This document shows positions 1 to 6,310 of a DNA stretch of 36,877 bases, piece after piece. The notes beneath the pieces are model-generated. The model searched no databases, had not been told where the DNA came from, and was given only the letters and a program-made list of their open reading frames with translations. Both the position numbers and the translations under genes were made by a program. This DNA comes from a virus. Each line of letters starts with the position of its first letter. Position 1 is the first letter of the stretch. The stretch spans positions 1-36,877 of the IMG/VR virus record IMGVR_UViG_3300005663_000125. One strand, 5' to 3'.

Positions 1-2
1 CC

Positions 3-140
3 TTTAATGAGTTCACCAAGGACAAGCTTGCCGATGTCAAAGCTGAAGTTGACAAGCTGAAACAGATGATAATCAGCGGTGAAATAACCGTACCGGATCA
101 CGACTCCCAGCTGCCAGATTGGATGGCTAAGACCTTTTAA
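3..140 (+). CDS. C-terminal fragment, possibly BMP/PnrA-family lipoprotein (5' end outside window)
   Basis: A reading frame is open from the left edge and ends at TAA 138-140, giving 45 residues. The segment KLKQMIISGEITVPD resembles the C-terminal end of basic membrane protein (BMP/PnrA) substrate-binding lipoproteins of ABC transporters, which usually finish with a helix followed by IxxGEIxVP. Those proteins bind nucleosides or similar ligands outside the cytoplasmic membrane. The last 14 residues, ending WMAKTF, are not typical of the family. A strong terminator follows 16 bases later. If the call is right, this is a host gene and the phage begins between here and 219. It could equally be the end of an unrecognised phage gene. 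Confidence 0.45.
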   Translation, partial: FNEFTKDKLADVKAEVDKLKQMIISGEITVPDHDSQLPDWMAKTF

Positions 141-156
141 CTTAGCATAAAAACTT

Positions 157-190
157 AAGGCGGGGCCGGCTTTGACTGGCCCCGCCTTTT
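157..190 (+). terminator. Rho-independent terminator
   Basis: A perfect 11-bp stem (157-167 with 178-188, AAGGCGGGGCC pairing GGCCCCGCCTT) encloses a 10-base loop and runs into TTTTATT. It closes the partial gene that ends at 140. The first phage-like gene starts 31 bases downstream, so that gene needs its own promoter or readthrough. Confidence 0.9.
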
Positions 191-218
191 ATTGAAACCC
201 TTATTGGAAGGAACAGTT

Positions 219-488
219 ATGGCAAAAAGAAAACCAAGACCAAGAAAATCAGTTTGTTATTTGTACCTTGACCATGAGAACTACGGAATCTTTTGCAAAG
301 AAAAGACGAAAGAACTCAAAAGAAATGGCAGACCATTCGCAGGGAAAAACATAATTACACCGGCTTGTTCGTATTACATTGGAGAGAGCTTCAGGGCAAT
401 GGTGGGTTACCCGTCAAAAGCGCGGGACCGGTACAAAATAACGATAGAACGTATATACCAGAAACCGAAAAAGGCGAAAAGGAAATAA
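219..488 (+). CDS. Small basic protein, unknown function
   Basis: It encodes 89 residues and is strongly basic at both ends (KRKPRPRK at the start, KKAKRK at the end), which would suit nucleic-acid binding. That is inference only. The start at 219 is chosen because GGAAGG lies 7 bases upstream; a longer frame from 192 has no ribosome site. There are three cysteines but no paired CxxC motif. It is the first gene after the terminator and heads the plus-strand run of small genes. I do not recognise the family. Confidence 0.7.
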   Translation: MAKRKPRPRKSVCYLYLDHENYGIFCKEKTKELKRNGRPFAGKNIITPACSYYIGESFRAMVGYPSKARDRYKITIERIYQKPKKAKRK

Positions 489-535
489 GTCAAGGTACTA
501 ACAGGGCGTGTCCCTGCTTTTTGGAAGGAATTGTT

Positions 536-583
536 ATGGGTGTTCAATATAAAGATATTAGCTACAACGAAAAAACCTTTTGA
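536..583 (+). CDS. 15-residue mini-cistron
   Basis: ATG 536 to TGA 583 encodes MGVQYKDISYNEKTF. It is preceded by TTGGAAGGAATTGTT, nearly the same translation start signal as the one before 219. The stop lies 11 bases before the next ATG at 595. It may be a leader peptide that couples translation to the next gene, or a decayed gene that kept its ribosome site. Confidence 0.35.
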   Translation: MGVQYKDISYNEKTF

Positions 584-594
584 AAGGATAAGCC

Positions 595-900
595 ATGAGT
601 GAAACAATAACCATTAAAACATCAAGCAATGACTGTTTGAATCAAATATCAGTACAAGAGGTAGTCGAATACTACCTAAAAGCACAACAGTACGAACTAC
701 TCGACGAGCTAATCGATGCATTGGAAATGCCGGGCAGAAAGTACATACTTAATGCTTTAATCAATGAACGACTAATGAACGAGGAGGCAATCAAAGCCCT
801 CGGCGGCATTGACCAGATACTTGAGGACCACCCAGGGGCCGTCCAGGACCATGTTGCCAACACTAACGCAAGCCAAGAAGAAAGTGCAAGGGAGTATTGA
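595..900 (+). CDS. Acidic helical protein, unknown function
   Basis: It encodes 101 residues with an AAAGGATAAGCC ribosome site. The middle is a run of amphipathic helices rich in Glu, Leu and Ala (about residues 18-80) with no membrane segment and no cysteine pair. The family is not recognised. Its stop codon at 898-900 is immediately followed by the ATG of the YopX gene (TGATATG), so the two are probably translated together. Confidence 0.7.
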   Translation: MSETITIKTSSNDCLNQISVQEVVEYYLKAQQYELLDELIDALEMPGRKYILNALINERLMNEEAIKALGGIDQILEDHPGAVQDHVANTNASQEESAREY

Positions 901-901
901 T

Positions 902-1294
902 ATGAGAAAGATAAAGTTTCGCGGACAACGAAAAGATAACGGCGAATGGGTATATGGTTATTTTATGCAGCACCCATTCTCTGACGATCCAAACTTAGAC
1001 AAATCTGTCATTGTCCAAGATCAACGGCCCTATGAAGTTGACCCTGATACAGTTGGTCAACTCACCGGCCTCTGCGATAAGGACGGCAAAGACTTGGATT
1101 GGTGGGAAGGGGACGTCTTTGATGATGCGGGTACATTGAAAGTTATCATTAAAGATAAAGGCTGTTTTTGGTTTGAAAACGTAAAAAGCAAACGGCGGTT
1201 TCTTTGCTACCGGATCGCTGAATCCTCAGACGATTGGGCGCACCATATTAAAAAAGTCGGCAACATCCACAAATTACTGGAGCAATCGACATGA
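902..1294 (+). CDS. YopX-family protein
   Basis: It encodes 130 residues. The N-terminus MRKIKFRGQRKDNGEWVYGY, the central VGQLTGLCDKDGKDL, the following WEGDVF and the terminal VGNIH are the signature of the YopX domain (PF09643), a beta-rich domain common in phages and prophages whose role is unknown. The start at 902 fits the family's usual beginning; a frame from 809 would overlap the previous gene by 92 bases. The gene is coupled to its neighbours on both sides (TGATATG before, ATGA after). Confidence 0.88.
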   Translation: MRKIKFRGQRKDNGEWVYGYFMQHPFSDDPNLDKSVIVQDQRPYEVDPDTVGQLTGLCDKDGKDLDWWEGDVFDDAGTLKVIIKDKGCFWFENVKSKRRFLCYRIAESSDDWAHHIKKVGNIHKLLEQST

Positions 1295-1548
1295 GGAGAA
1301 CAATCTATATGTTACTCGTAGGCGTCGGCTTATTCTTCGCAGGGGCTGGCTGGGAGTACAAGAAGCACACTTGCGTAGTCCCTGAGACGGCAATCAATTA
1401 TGACAGTAACGACTGGCCCGTTCCATCGCTTGAACAAATACAGCAGCGATGTGGCGTTAAGCCAGACGGTATTTACGGGGACATAACAAAAATTGGCTGG
1501 AATTATGTTTTATTTAACCAGTCGGCGGCTAAGTATTTTAAGGATTGA
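1291..1548 (+). CDS. Membrane-anchored protein with short peptidoglycan-binding-like motif
   Basis: It encodes 85 residues and starts inside the YopX stop (ATGA). Residues 4-20 form one hydrophobic segment after a basic start, so it is either anchored or exported. Residues 46-70 (SLEQIQQRCGVKPDGIYGDITKIGW) resemble the first helices of a PG_binding_1 domain, where PDGxxGxxT is typical, but the domain is short. A role at the cell wall is an inference; no catalytic motif is present. It lies far from the lysis-like genes at 11.6-12.7 kb. Confidence 0.65.
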   Translation: MRRTIYMLLVGVGLFFAGAGWEYKKHTCVVPETAINYDSNDWPVPSLEQIQQRCGVKPDGIYGDITKIGWNYVLFNQSAAKYFKD

Positions 1549-1551
1549 ACA

Positions 1552-1722
1552 ATGGAAAAATTAAAACCATGTCCGTTTTGTGGCGGCGAAGGCAAAATCA
1601 AAGGAACAATAGTGGGAGAGCTTCGATATTTCATATCTTGCAAGATATGTGATTTAGAAACAGCGCTGTTTGATACCAAAATAGTCTTAACGCGTTATTG
1701 GAACAAGAGGATTAAGCCATGA
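1552..1722 (+). CDS. Lar-like zinc-ribbon protein
   Basis: It encodes 56 residues. The start MEKLKPCPFCGGEGKI, the CxxC later in SCKICDLETA and the ending TRYWNKR match the Lar family (restriction alleviation) as found in many phages: KPCPFCGG, then a second cysteine pair, then a WN motif. Lar proteins are linked to relief from type I restriction, but most phage copies are untested. It overlaps the next gene by ATGA at 1719-1722. Confidence 0.8.
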   Translation: MEKLKPCPFCGGEGKIKGTIVGELRYFISCKICDLETALFDTKIVLTRYWNKRIKP

Positions 1723-2192
1723 CAATCCAGCAACTACTTGATATGAAATTGTACGAAGAGGCCAATGGCTTTAGGCTAACAGTTAAACACACGCACAAGA
1801 TAACTAAAGTACAAGGCGGCTATACTCAGGAGCTTACCTTTACGGATGATACCGGTGATATACTGGCTGATATGGCAATGGAGACCTATAGTCCGTTTGT
1901 CCGCCGACAAGAAATTATTATTTTAGATTGTGAAATACAGCCATCCACCAAAGGCAAAAAACTACTTGTGAAAAAATGGGAGAAAGTTACCTGCACTGCC
2001 GACGAACTACCCCAGAGAGACCCGCTTCGCCAAAATGGCCCTGACTGGGAAGCTATTGGCAGGGGTAAGGTCAAGCATGGATTGCTTTGTGCATATATTC
2101 AGGCCCGAATTAGCAAGATTGATGACGAGCTTTTGCGCAATATAGCCAAACTCGCTGATTGGGTAATGGACCCAGAGGATAAATGGACATGA
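1719..2192 (+). CDS. OB-fold nucleic-acid-binding-like protein
   Basis: It encodes 157 residues. The first 95 read as alternating beta strands with the pattern LTFTDDTGDILADM followed by a hydrophobic strand and KKLLVKKWEKVT, which suits an OB fold as in tRNA_anti/YhaM-type domains. The C-terminal part contains DWEAIGRGKVKHGLLCAYIQA, a segment I associate with phage proteins next to single-strand-binding or recombination genes. The next recognisable gene is SSB-like, which supports a role in DNA replication or recombination. Binding is inferred, not shown. Confidence 0.6.
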   Translation: MTIQQLLDMKLYEEANGFRLTVKHTHKITKVQGGYTQELTFTDDTGDILADMAMETYSPFVRRQEIIILDCEIQPSTKGKKLLVKKWEKVTCTADELPQRDPLRQNGPDWEAIGRGKVKHGLLCAYIQARISKIDDELLRNIAKLADWVMDPEDKWT

Positions 2193-2368
2193 AAGCACAA
2201 ACCCCAATAGACTTTATAGCATCAATGGTAACACCTGAGCAACGGGCCGAAGCCCATGCTTGGATAAACGAACACATAGCTAAGTTAGAAGCTAACCGCC
2301 AACGCCAGCGCCGGCAGGCAACGGCACAAAACGAACTTGAATTTACTGGAGAAAACCATGAATATTGA
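2189..2368 (+). CDS. Small charged helical protein, unknown function
   Basis: It encodes 59 residues if the ATG at 2189 is used, which overlaps the previous stop as ATGA; an ATG at 2183 would add two residues. The end is very rich in Arg, Gln and Glu and probably helical. It overlaps the SSB-like gene by 11 bases, so the three genes 1719-2891 look like one translational unit. The family is not recognised. Confidence 0.6.
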   Translation: MKAQTPIDFIASMVTPEQRAEAHAWINEHIAKLEANRQRQRRQATAQNELEFTGENHEY

Positions 2369-2891
2369 AGGTACAATCACAAACACAGCGCCATCGGCAG
2401 CGCCAGACGCAAACCAATGCTGTAGGCAGAAGATACAAATAACAAATGCCAGCGGCACGGAATTTGTAGGCTTCATAAACTGGAAAAAGCAAGCCTATGC
2501 AGTAGGTATGCCAATACTTGTCGAAGCCACTGCGAACCAGGATGGTTCATTTTACTTCAAAAAGATAAATCCAAGATTTGCGCAAGGTGGCAACCAGCAG
2601 CAAGGCGATCAGCAATGGCAACAGCCACCGCAGCAAGCTCAACAACAGGCATACAGGTATCCAGACGCCAAAGACATCGGCATTATTCGTCAATGCTGTA
2701 TCAAGGCTGCTGCGCGACTTAGTTTAAATGAACCCGAAGAGGTTATACTTTATGCCAGAAAGTTTGAGGCATATTGTTTAGGCAGAGAGGCAACGTCACA
2801 GCCGTCAGGCTCTAACCCAAGTTATGAGGCTAACCCCGACTACAATCCTAACCCTCAACCGACAGCGGACGGCGATGGCATCCCTTTTTAG
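2358..2891 (+). CDS. SSB-like OB-fold protein with acidic DGIPF tail
   Basis: It encodes 177 residues. Residues 1-75 form a beta-rich OB-like domain, followed by a Gln-rich linker (about 80-105), a helical segment (YPDAKDIGIIRQCCIKAAARL), then a Pro/Asn/Ser linker and a C-terminal tip DGDGIPF. Bacterial SSBs end in DDDIPF, which docks partner proteins, so this tip is strong evidence for a single-strand-binding role. The order OB fold, helix, disordered tail is longer than in classical SSB. The start at 2358 is chosen over the in-frame ATG at 2337 because the latter would overlap the previous gene more deeply. Confidence 0.75.
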   Translation: MNIEGTITNTAPSAAPDANQCCRQKIQITNASGTEFVGFINWKKQAYAVGMPILVEATANQDGSFYFKKINPRFAQGGNQQQGDQQWQQPPQQAQQQAYRYPDAKDIGIIRQCCIKAAARLSLNEPEEVILYARKFEAYCLGREATSQPSGSNPSYEANPDYNPNPQPTADGDGIPF

Positions 2892-2902
2892 AGGTAAGCG
2901 TG

Positions 2903-3022
2903 ATGAGGCAAATAATAAATTCTTATCATGTTCAATTCGGGGCAGCAATGAGGGCAACGAGCTTGGGGCTGTGTAAGCGCTGCATTAAACATGCTTTAGA
3001 AGACGAACAAAAACTGAGATAA
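2903..3022 (+). CDS. 39-residue small protein
   Basis: ATG 2903 to TAA 3022 encodes 39 residues containing GLCKRCIKHALEDEQ, with one CxxC pair followed by His. GAGGT lies 8 bases upstream. The stop is 3 bases before the next ATG at 3026, so it fits the compact gene spacing. Function is unknown; a half zinc-binding site is possible. Confidence 0.55.
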   Translation: MRQIINSYHVQFGAAMRATSLGLCKRCIKHALEDEQKLR

Positions 3023-3025
3023 ACC

Positions 3026-3451
3026 ATGAAATTCCAATTTACAAAACGAACCGCCTCGACATTCTTCATGCAGCTTGGAGGCTTGACGCCTTACAAGATG
3101 CAGGCATATCTGGACACTATTCCAGAAGGCGAAGAAATGGAATTGATATTCCGCAAGAAAATCAGGTGGGATATAGGCCGAATGCGCAAGTTTTTCGAGG
3201 GGCCGGTGGTTGATTTCGTTAAAAATCAATATACTGAGTTGGGTCATACTTATGGCAAGCCGGAAGTACGGCAATTCCTCAAAGCGAAGTTTCTCGGTAC
3301 GGTCGTAGATGATCCTATATGGACACCTATAAGTACAACCACGCTGGATTTCGAGAAATGGAAAACCTTTTTAAGAGATATTGGTGACTTTTGCATGGAT
3401 ACCTTCGGCTGTGGCTTGCCAGAGCCCGAAAATGTTGACGAAGGCGATTAG
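3026..3451 (+). CDS. NinB-like recombination protein (tentative)
   Basis: It encodes 141 residues. The pattern, a basic start with charged strands, then GKPEVRQFLKAKFLG, ISTTTLDFEKWKTFLRDIGDF and an ending LPEPENVDE, resembles phage NinB-type proteins. In those a helix near HEYLKxxFL is followed by an STTxL motif and a terminal helix ending in PxP. NinB binds single-stranded DNA and helps recombination in lambda. The likeness is by pattern only. The position just after the SSB-like gene fits a DNA-metabolism role. Confidence 0.45.
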   Translation: MKFQFTKRTASTFFMQLGGLTPYKMQAYLDTIPEGEEMELIFRKKIRWDIGRMRKFFEGPVVDFVKNQYTELGHTYGKPEVRQFLKAKFLGTVVDDPIWTPISTTTLDFEKWKTFLRDIGDFCMDTFGCGLPEPENVDEGD

Positions 3452-3454
3452 AAT

Positions 3455-3479
3455 ATTAACCATTAGTAGGAGTACGAAG
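3455..3479 (+). promoter_or_regulatory. Repeated translation leader, copy 1
   Basis: TTAACCATTAGTAGGAGTAC lies just before the start at 3480. The same 20 bases occur at 3979-3998 and a close variant at 4220-4242, each time directly before a start codon. It supplies the ribosome site AGGAG and may also be a control element. Confidence 0.6.
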
Positions 3480-3950
3480 ATGTGCTTGAATGAAATATGT
3501 TCTTCAAAGGAAAAGAAACAGTATTTGAAAAGACGGGGCGATATGTTCAAAGTTTATAAAGTTGTCCGGAGGGGAAAATGGGGGATGCGCCATTATTTGC
3601 CTGAACTATATGGTGCCTTTTCCTTTAGATTTAGATTTAGACTGGGACTGAATATCGATGAAACAACACGAAAGTTTATTTATTTGGATCAGAATTACAA
3701 TACAAGGTATCCTGCCGGTTTCCATGCTTTTACTACAAAAAAAGGTGCACAGCGCTGGGTGGGAAACTACGGAAGAGTAGTGGCCTGTTATGTCAAAAGT
3801 TCATGGATTCATACGCTCGGAAGGCAAAGTTGTGGACAAGTCATTGTCACAAAAAAAATCATTATGCCAGGATTCGGTAAATTAGAGCCTTCAAAGAGCC
3901 TGTTAAAGAAAGCTCTGGCCAAAGCAAAACGAAGTGGCAGCCAACTATGA
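3480..3950 (+). CDS. Basic protein, unknown function
   Basis: It encodes 156 residues with many Arg, Lys and aromatic residues. AGGAG lies 9 bases before the ATG at 3480; a frame from 3381 would overlap the previous gene. After residue 20 the text reads MFKVYKVVRRGKWGMRHYLPELYG, a possible alternative start at 3543. The segment HAFTTKKGAQRWVGNYGRVVACYV (taken as two parts, FTTKKGAQRW and VVACYV) looks like a compact alpha/beta domain. I do not recognise the family. It is preceded by the repeated leader motif. Confidence 0.6.
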   Translation: MCLNEICSSKEKKQYLKRRGDMFKVYKVVRRGKWGMRHYLPELYGAFSFRFRFRLGLNIDETTRKFIYLDQNYNTRYPAGFHAFTTKKGAQRWVGNYGRVVACYVKSSWIHTLGRQSCGQVIVTKKIIMPGFGKLEPSKSLLKKALAKAKRSGSQL

Positions 3951-3977
3951 CATTCAATATATACCAAATATGTAAAC

Positions 3978-4003
3978 ATTAACCATTAGTAGGAGTACAG
4001 GAT
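3978..4003 (+). promoter_or_regulatory. Repeated translation leader, copy 2, with CsrA-like site
   Basis: The same leader as at 3455, followed by GTACAGGATAT at 3995-4005, which overlaps the start codon at 4004. That stretch is close to the known CsrA high-affinity consensus RUACARGGAUGU, with one base missing. A csrA homologue lies at 5251 in this window. Confidence 0.45.
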
Positions 4004-4192
4004 ATGGGATGTGACAGAGAAGGCCGCGAAAGCGAAAGGTGTTTTGATAAAGTGTGGATGCAAATGAAGAACCTTGCAAATTGCGTCTGGCATGGCAGGG
4101 GTTTATTAGAGGCAGCAAAAGAGGAAGCGGAATGTATCAAAAAAGGCTTAGATGAAACAATTCGCCTTATGGAAACTGAAGAAGAATCCTAA
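4004..4192 (+). CDS. Small helical protein, unknown function
   Basis: It encodes 62 residues: CDREGRESERCF at the start, then a long charged helix ending LMETEEES. There is no membrane segment. The repeated leader with AGGAG directly precedes it. Its family is unknown. The next gene begins 55 bases later behind the third copy of the leader. Confidence 0.55.
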   Translation: MGCDREGRESERCFDKVWMQMKNLANCVWHGRGLLEAAKEEAECIKKGLDETIRLMETEEES

Positions 4193-4219
4193 AGCATGGA
4201 TGCGCCCGGACGAACCAAT

Positions 4220-4247
4220 ATTAACACTTAGTAAAGGAGTACGAAGC
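4220..4247 (+). promoter_or_regulatory. Repeated translation leader, copy 3 (variant)
   Basis: ATTAACACTTAGTAAAGGAG followed by TACGAAGC precedes the RyR gene. It differs from copies 1 and 2 by a swapped CA/AC and a two-base insertion that improves the ribosome site to AAAGGAG. Confidence 0.5.
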
Positions 4248-4595
4248 ATGAGTATTGAAAAAATTGCAGAAGTAGCACACGAAGCAAATAGGGCCTATTG
4301 TTATACTTTGGACGATAACAGTCAGGTCGGTTGGAATATTGCTCCTGGTTGGCAACGAACAAGTGCTATCAATGGCGTAAAGTTCCACATAGACAATCCA
4401 GATGCAAATTGTTCGGCGTCACATGAGAATTGGTTAAAAGAAAAGTACGCCGAAGGCTGGAAATACGGCAAGACAAAAGACATAGAGAAAAAAGAGCATC
4501 CTTGTTGCGTACCTTATGACGAACTTCCAATAGAACAAAGAGTAAAAGATGCGTTATTCGTGGGCGTAGTAAGAGCCATGAAGAAATTACTTTAA
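4248..4595 (+). CDS. RyR-domain protein
   Basis: It encodes 115 residues. The text IEKIAEVAHEANRAYC at the start, then SAINGVKFHIDNPDA, SHENWLKEKYAEGWKYG and HPCCVPYDELP with a terminal helix, is the RyR domain (PF02026), first described in ryanodine receptors and common in phages and bacteria. In bacteria it is a short stand-alone domain of unknown biochemical role, possibly nucleotide or ligand binding. The domain is complete with no fusion partner. The start at 4248 follows AAAGGAG; the frame from 4152 would run through the previous gene. Confidence 0.88.
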   Translation: MSIEKIAEVAHEANRAYCYTLDDNSQVGWNIAPGWQRTSAINGVKFHIDNPDANCSASHENWLKEKYAEGWKYGKTKDIEKKEHPCCVPYDELPIEQRVKDALFVGVVRAMKKLL

Positions 4596-4694
4596 TCACG
4601 GACGACCCGGCGGCGAAGTGCCAAGGATGGGAAATACGGTTGGCTGTTAGTTACCGGTTGTTAAACGATCTTCGCCGCTATTATTGGAGTAGTA
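4596..4694 (+). promoter_or_regulatory. Structured leader with long-range stem
   Basis: This 99-base gap contains a 9-bp perfect stem, GCGGCGAAG (4610-4618) with CTTCGCCGC (4670-4678), closing a 51-base loop. The loop holds CAAGGATGGGAAA with two GGA triplets. The ribosome site TTGGAG lies just after the stem. It may be a protein-binding or regulatory leader for the gene at 4695; no U-tract follows, so it is not a terminator. Confidence 0.4.
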
Positions 4695-4982
4695 ATGATT
4701 CTTGATGAACTTATAAAGATAACGCCGCAACGCGAATTATTATCAGTCGCTATGGAATGCGGTATTGTCTTCGCAGACCATTGCAACCCGCAGAAGATTT
4801 CCGATGTGCAGTATGTTTTAGATCCTCTTCGATCGGCCCTGGATCATGTTAAGGAAAATAGAAACGATACTGCTTTGGTTATACAGGATTCCTGGTTTAC
4901 GAAAGTGAGTTGGGGTCCGAATTGGATGCGAGGATTGCAACTATGGAATGAAATTCAGACCGAACGGGCAAGAAAACAATGA
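4695..4982 (+). CDS. Hypothetical protein downstream of structured leader
   Basis: It encodes 95 residues, mixed helical, with single cysteines and a C-terminal half rich in Trp (SWFTKVSWGPNWMRGLQLW). The ribosome site TTGGAG lies 7 bases upstream. The family is not recognised. It overlaps the next gene by ATGA (4979-4982), so the two are coupled. Confidence 0.6.
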   Translation: MILDELIKITPQRELLSVAMECGIVFADHCNPQKISDVQYVLDPLRSALDHVKENRNDTALVIQDSWFTKVSWGPNWMRGLQLWNEIQTERARKQ

Positions 4983-5236
4983 GTAAAGAAACCGACTACA
5001 AAGAAGCCTTAGAAGGCATGTGTTACCAATTCGCAGGCTGGGCGCGTGGTGGACTTATGACCAATGGCCTTTCGGCCCTTGAGGGCGCTTTTGAGGTTTT
5101 GGGCTGGAAAGAGCCTCATGTAGTTAAAGAGATGCAATGCGACGAGTCCGGCTGCAATAAGCAGATAGTTTGCGGTTGGCCGTCCGATGCAAGCTACCGG
5201 TCAACATGCAGCGAGCACCATAAAGGCAACAGATAA
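4979..5236 (+). CDS. Cys-rich small protein, unknown function
   Basis: It encodes 85 residues. Residues 10-45 read as two helices (GMCYQFAGWARGGLMTNGL, ALEGAFEVLGW). The C-terminal part MQCDESGCNKQIVCGW with a later CSEHH has four cysteines and a His pair that could hold one zinc ion. I have seen this helical start with a cysteine-rich tail in phage proteins of unknown role. It is coupled to 4695 and lies 14 bases before csrA. Confidence 0.6.
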   Translation: MSKETDYKEALEGMCYQFAGWARGGLMTNGLSALEGAFEVLGWKEPHVVKEMQCDESGCNKQIVCGWPSDASYRSTCSEHHKGNR

Positions 5237-5250
5237 GTAAAGGAGTAAAT

Positions 5251-5448
5251 ATGCTTGTTATAGGCAGACGCGAAGGCGAAGAAATTCGCATCGGCGATGA
5301 TATAGTAATTAAATTCATCGGTTTTTACCGAGGGAGAAAGGCTATTCAAGTAGGCATAACTGCCCCCAGAGAGATTCCCGTACACCGTCAGGAAGTCTGG
5401 GAAGCTATACAGGCTGAAAAAAAGGCAAGCAATGAGCAAAGGAGTTGA
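5251..5448 (+). CDS. csrA: CsrA-family RNA-binding regulator
   Basis: It encodes 65 residues, the usual size. MLVIGRREGEEIRIGDDIVI, then GITAPREIPVHRQEV and a terminal helix EAIQAEKK match CsrA throughout, including the key Arg of VHR (residue 46, Arg44 in Escherichia coli). The loop after strand 3 (FYRGRKAIQV) is about two residues longer than in E. coli. CsrA dimers bind GGA motifs in mRNA leaders and block or change translation. A phage copy could redirect host or phage mRNAs. AAAGGAG lies 7 bases before the ATG. Confidence 0.93.
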   Translation: MLVIGRREGEEIRIGDDIVIKFIGFYRGRKAIQVGITAPREIPVHRQEVWEAIQAEKKASNEQRS

Positions 5449-5451
5449 CGC

Positions 5452-5754
5452 ATGAATAGTGAAGAAATGGAATTATTGTTATCGCTCAAATTAAGGTGGC
5501 GCAGATGGCTTGGCCAAATGACCCGAAACGACAAACCCAACTGGACCAAATTGCTTAATAATGAGTGGTTTGGGTGGCCAAGCAATGTATTAGGAGATGA
5601 TTATGCCAATCCATTGCTTTGGGGCCGGGAAAAAGTCAAGGCGTACTATTCCAAGGCCATAGACAAGTCAACAATTAGAGACTTTTTGAAGCTGGATAAT
5701 ATATATTGTGCCGAAGTTCTTGTGAAAAAGGCAACAGATGAGCAAGGAATTTGA
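5452..5754 (+). CDS. Hypothetical protein
   Basis: It encodes 100 residues: a helical, Leu- and Arg-rich start (LLLSLKLRWRRWLGQM), a Trp-rich centre, and an ending KKATDEQGI that overlaps the start of the next gene by 17 bases. No motif is recognised. The AAAGGAG for it lies within the last codons of csrA, so it is probably co-translated with csrA. Confidence 0.55.
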   Translation: MNSEEMELLLSLKLRWRRWLGQMTRNDKPNWTKLLNNEWFGWPSNVLGDDYANPLLWGREKVKAYYSKAIDKSTIRDFLKLDNIYCAEVLVKKATDEQGI

Positions 5755-5756
5755 CA
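5733..5756 (+). repeat. 24-bp direct repeat, copy 1
   Basis: Identical to 6302-6325. It begins AACAGATGAGCAAGGAAT and covers the ribosome region, the start codon and the first codons (MSKEFD) of the cytosine methyltransferase. A 14-base part recurs at 8029-8042. Confidence 0.85.
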
Positions 5757-6310
5757 AAGTAATTTTAGATCTGTGTGCCGGGACTGGCGCATGGTCAAAG
5801 CCCTATGCCGACGCTGGTTACGATGTGAGGCTTATTACATTGCCGGAATGGGATGTAAACAATTACGACACGAGACTATTGCTTGCCGCGACGAAACCAT
5901 ACGGGATACTGGCAGCCCCACCTTGCACTATGTTCAGCCTTGCCAGGCAAAACGCAAAGACGCCCCGTGATTTACGGTCAGCTATGTATGTTGTCAGGTC
6001 TTGTATGGAAATAATTTGGGAATGTCGATGCGAACACCAGCTTATATTCTGGGCTCTCGAAAACCCAACAGGGTACTTACGACAGTTTTTGGGAAAGCCG
6101 GCATTTACTTTCAAGCCTTGTGACTTCGGCGACCCAATGGCAAAAAGAACCGACTTGTGGGGTTATTATAATTTTCCAAAAAAACAGAAAAGCCCTGCGG
6201 TAGTTCCAATCGGCCATCATCGCAATTCGGCCAACTATCCACGAAATCCCGTTAAGCGTGCTATAACCCCACCGGGCTTCGCCAAGGCTTTTTTTGAGGC
6301 TAACAGATGA
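5738..6310 (+). CDS. Compact DNA cytosine-5 methyltransferase
   Basis: It encodes 190 residues. Motif I is DLCAGTGAW (11-19, SAM binding), motif IV is PPCT (61-64, with the catalytic Cys), motif VI is ENP (108-110), and DFGDPMAKRTDLW (129-141) matches the segment before the target-recognition part in phage enzymes. It is much shorter than Dcm-type enzymes (over 300 residues), so the target domain is minimal or partnered. It would methylate cytosine at C5 in DNA, probably against host restriction. A 24-bp direct repeat covers its start and the start of the next gene. Confidence 0.78.
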   Translation: MSKEFDKVILDLCAGTGAWSKPYADAGYDVRLITLPEWDVNNYDTRLLLAATKPYGILAAPPCTMFSLARQNAKTPRDLRSAMYVVRSCMEIIWECRCEHQLIFWALENPTGYLRQFLGKPAFTFKPCDFGDPMAKRTDLWGYYNFPKKQKSPAVVPIGHHRNSANYPRNPVKRAITPPGFAKAFFEANR

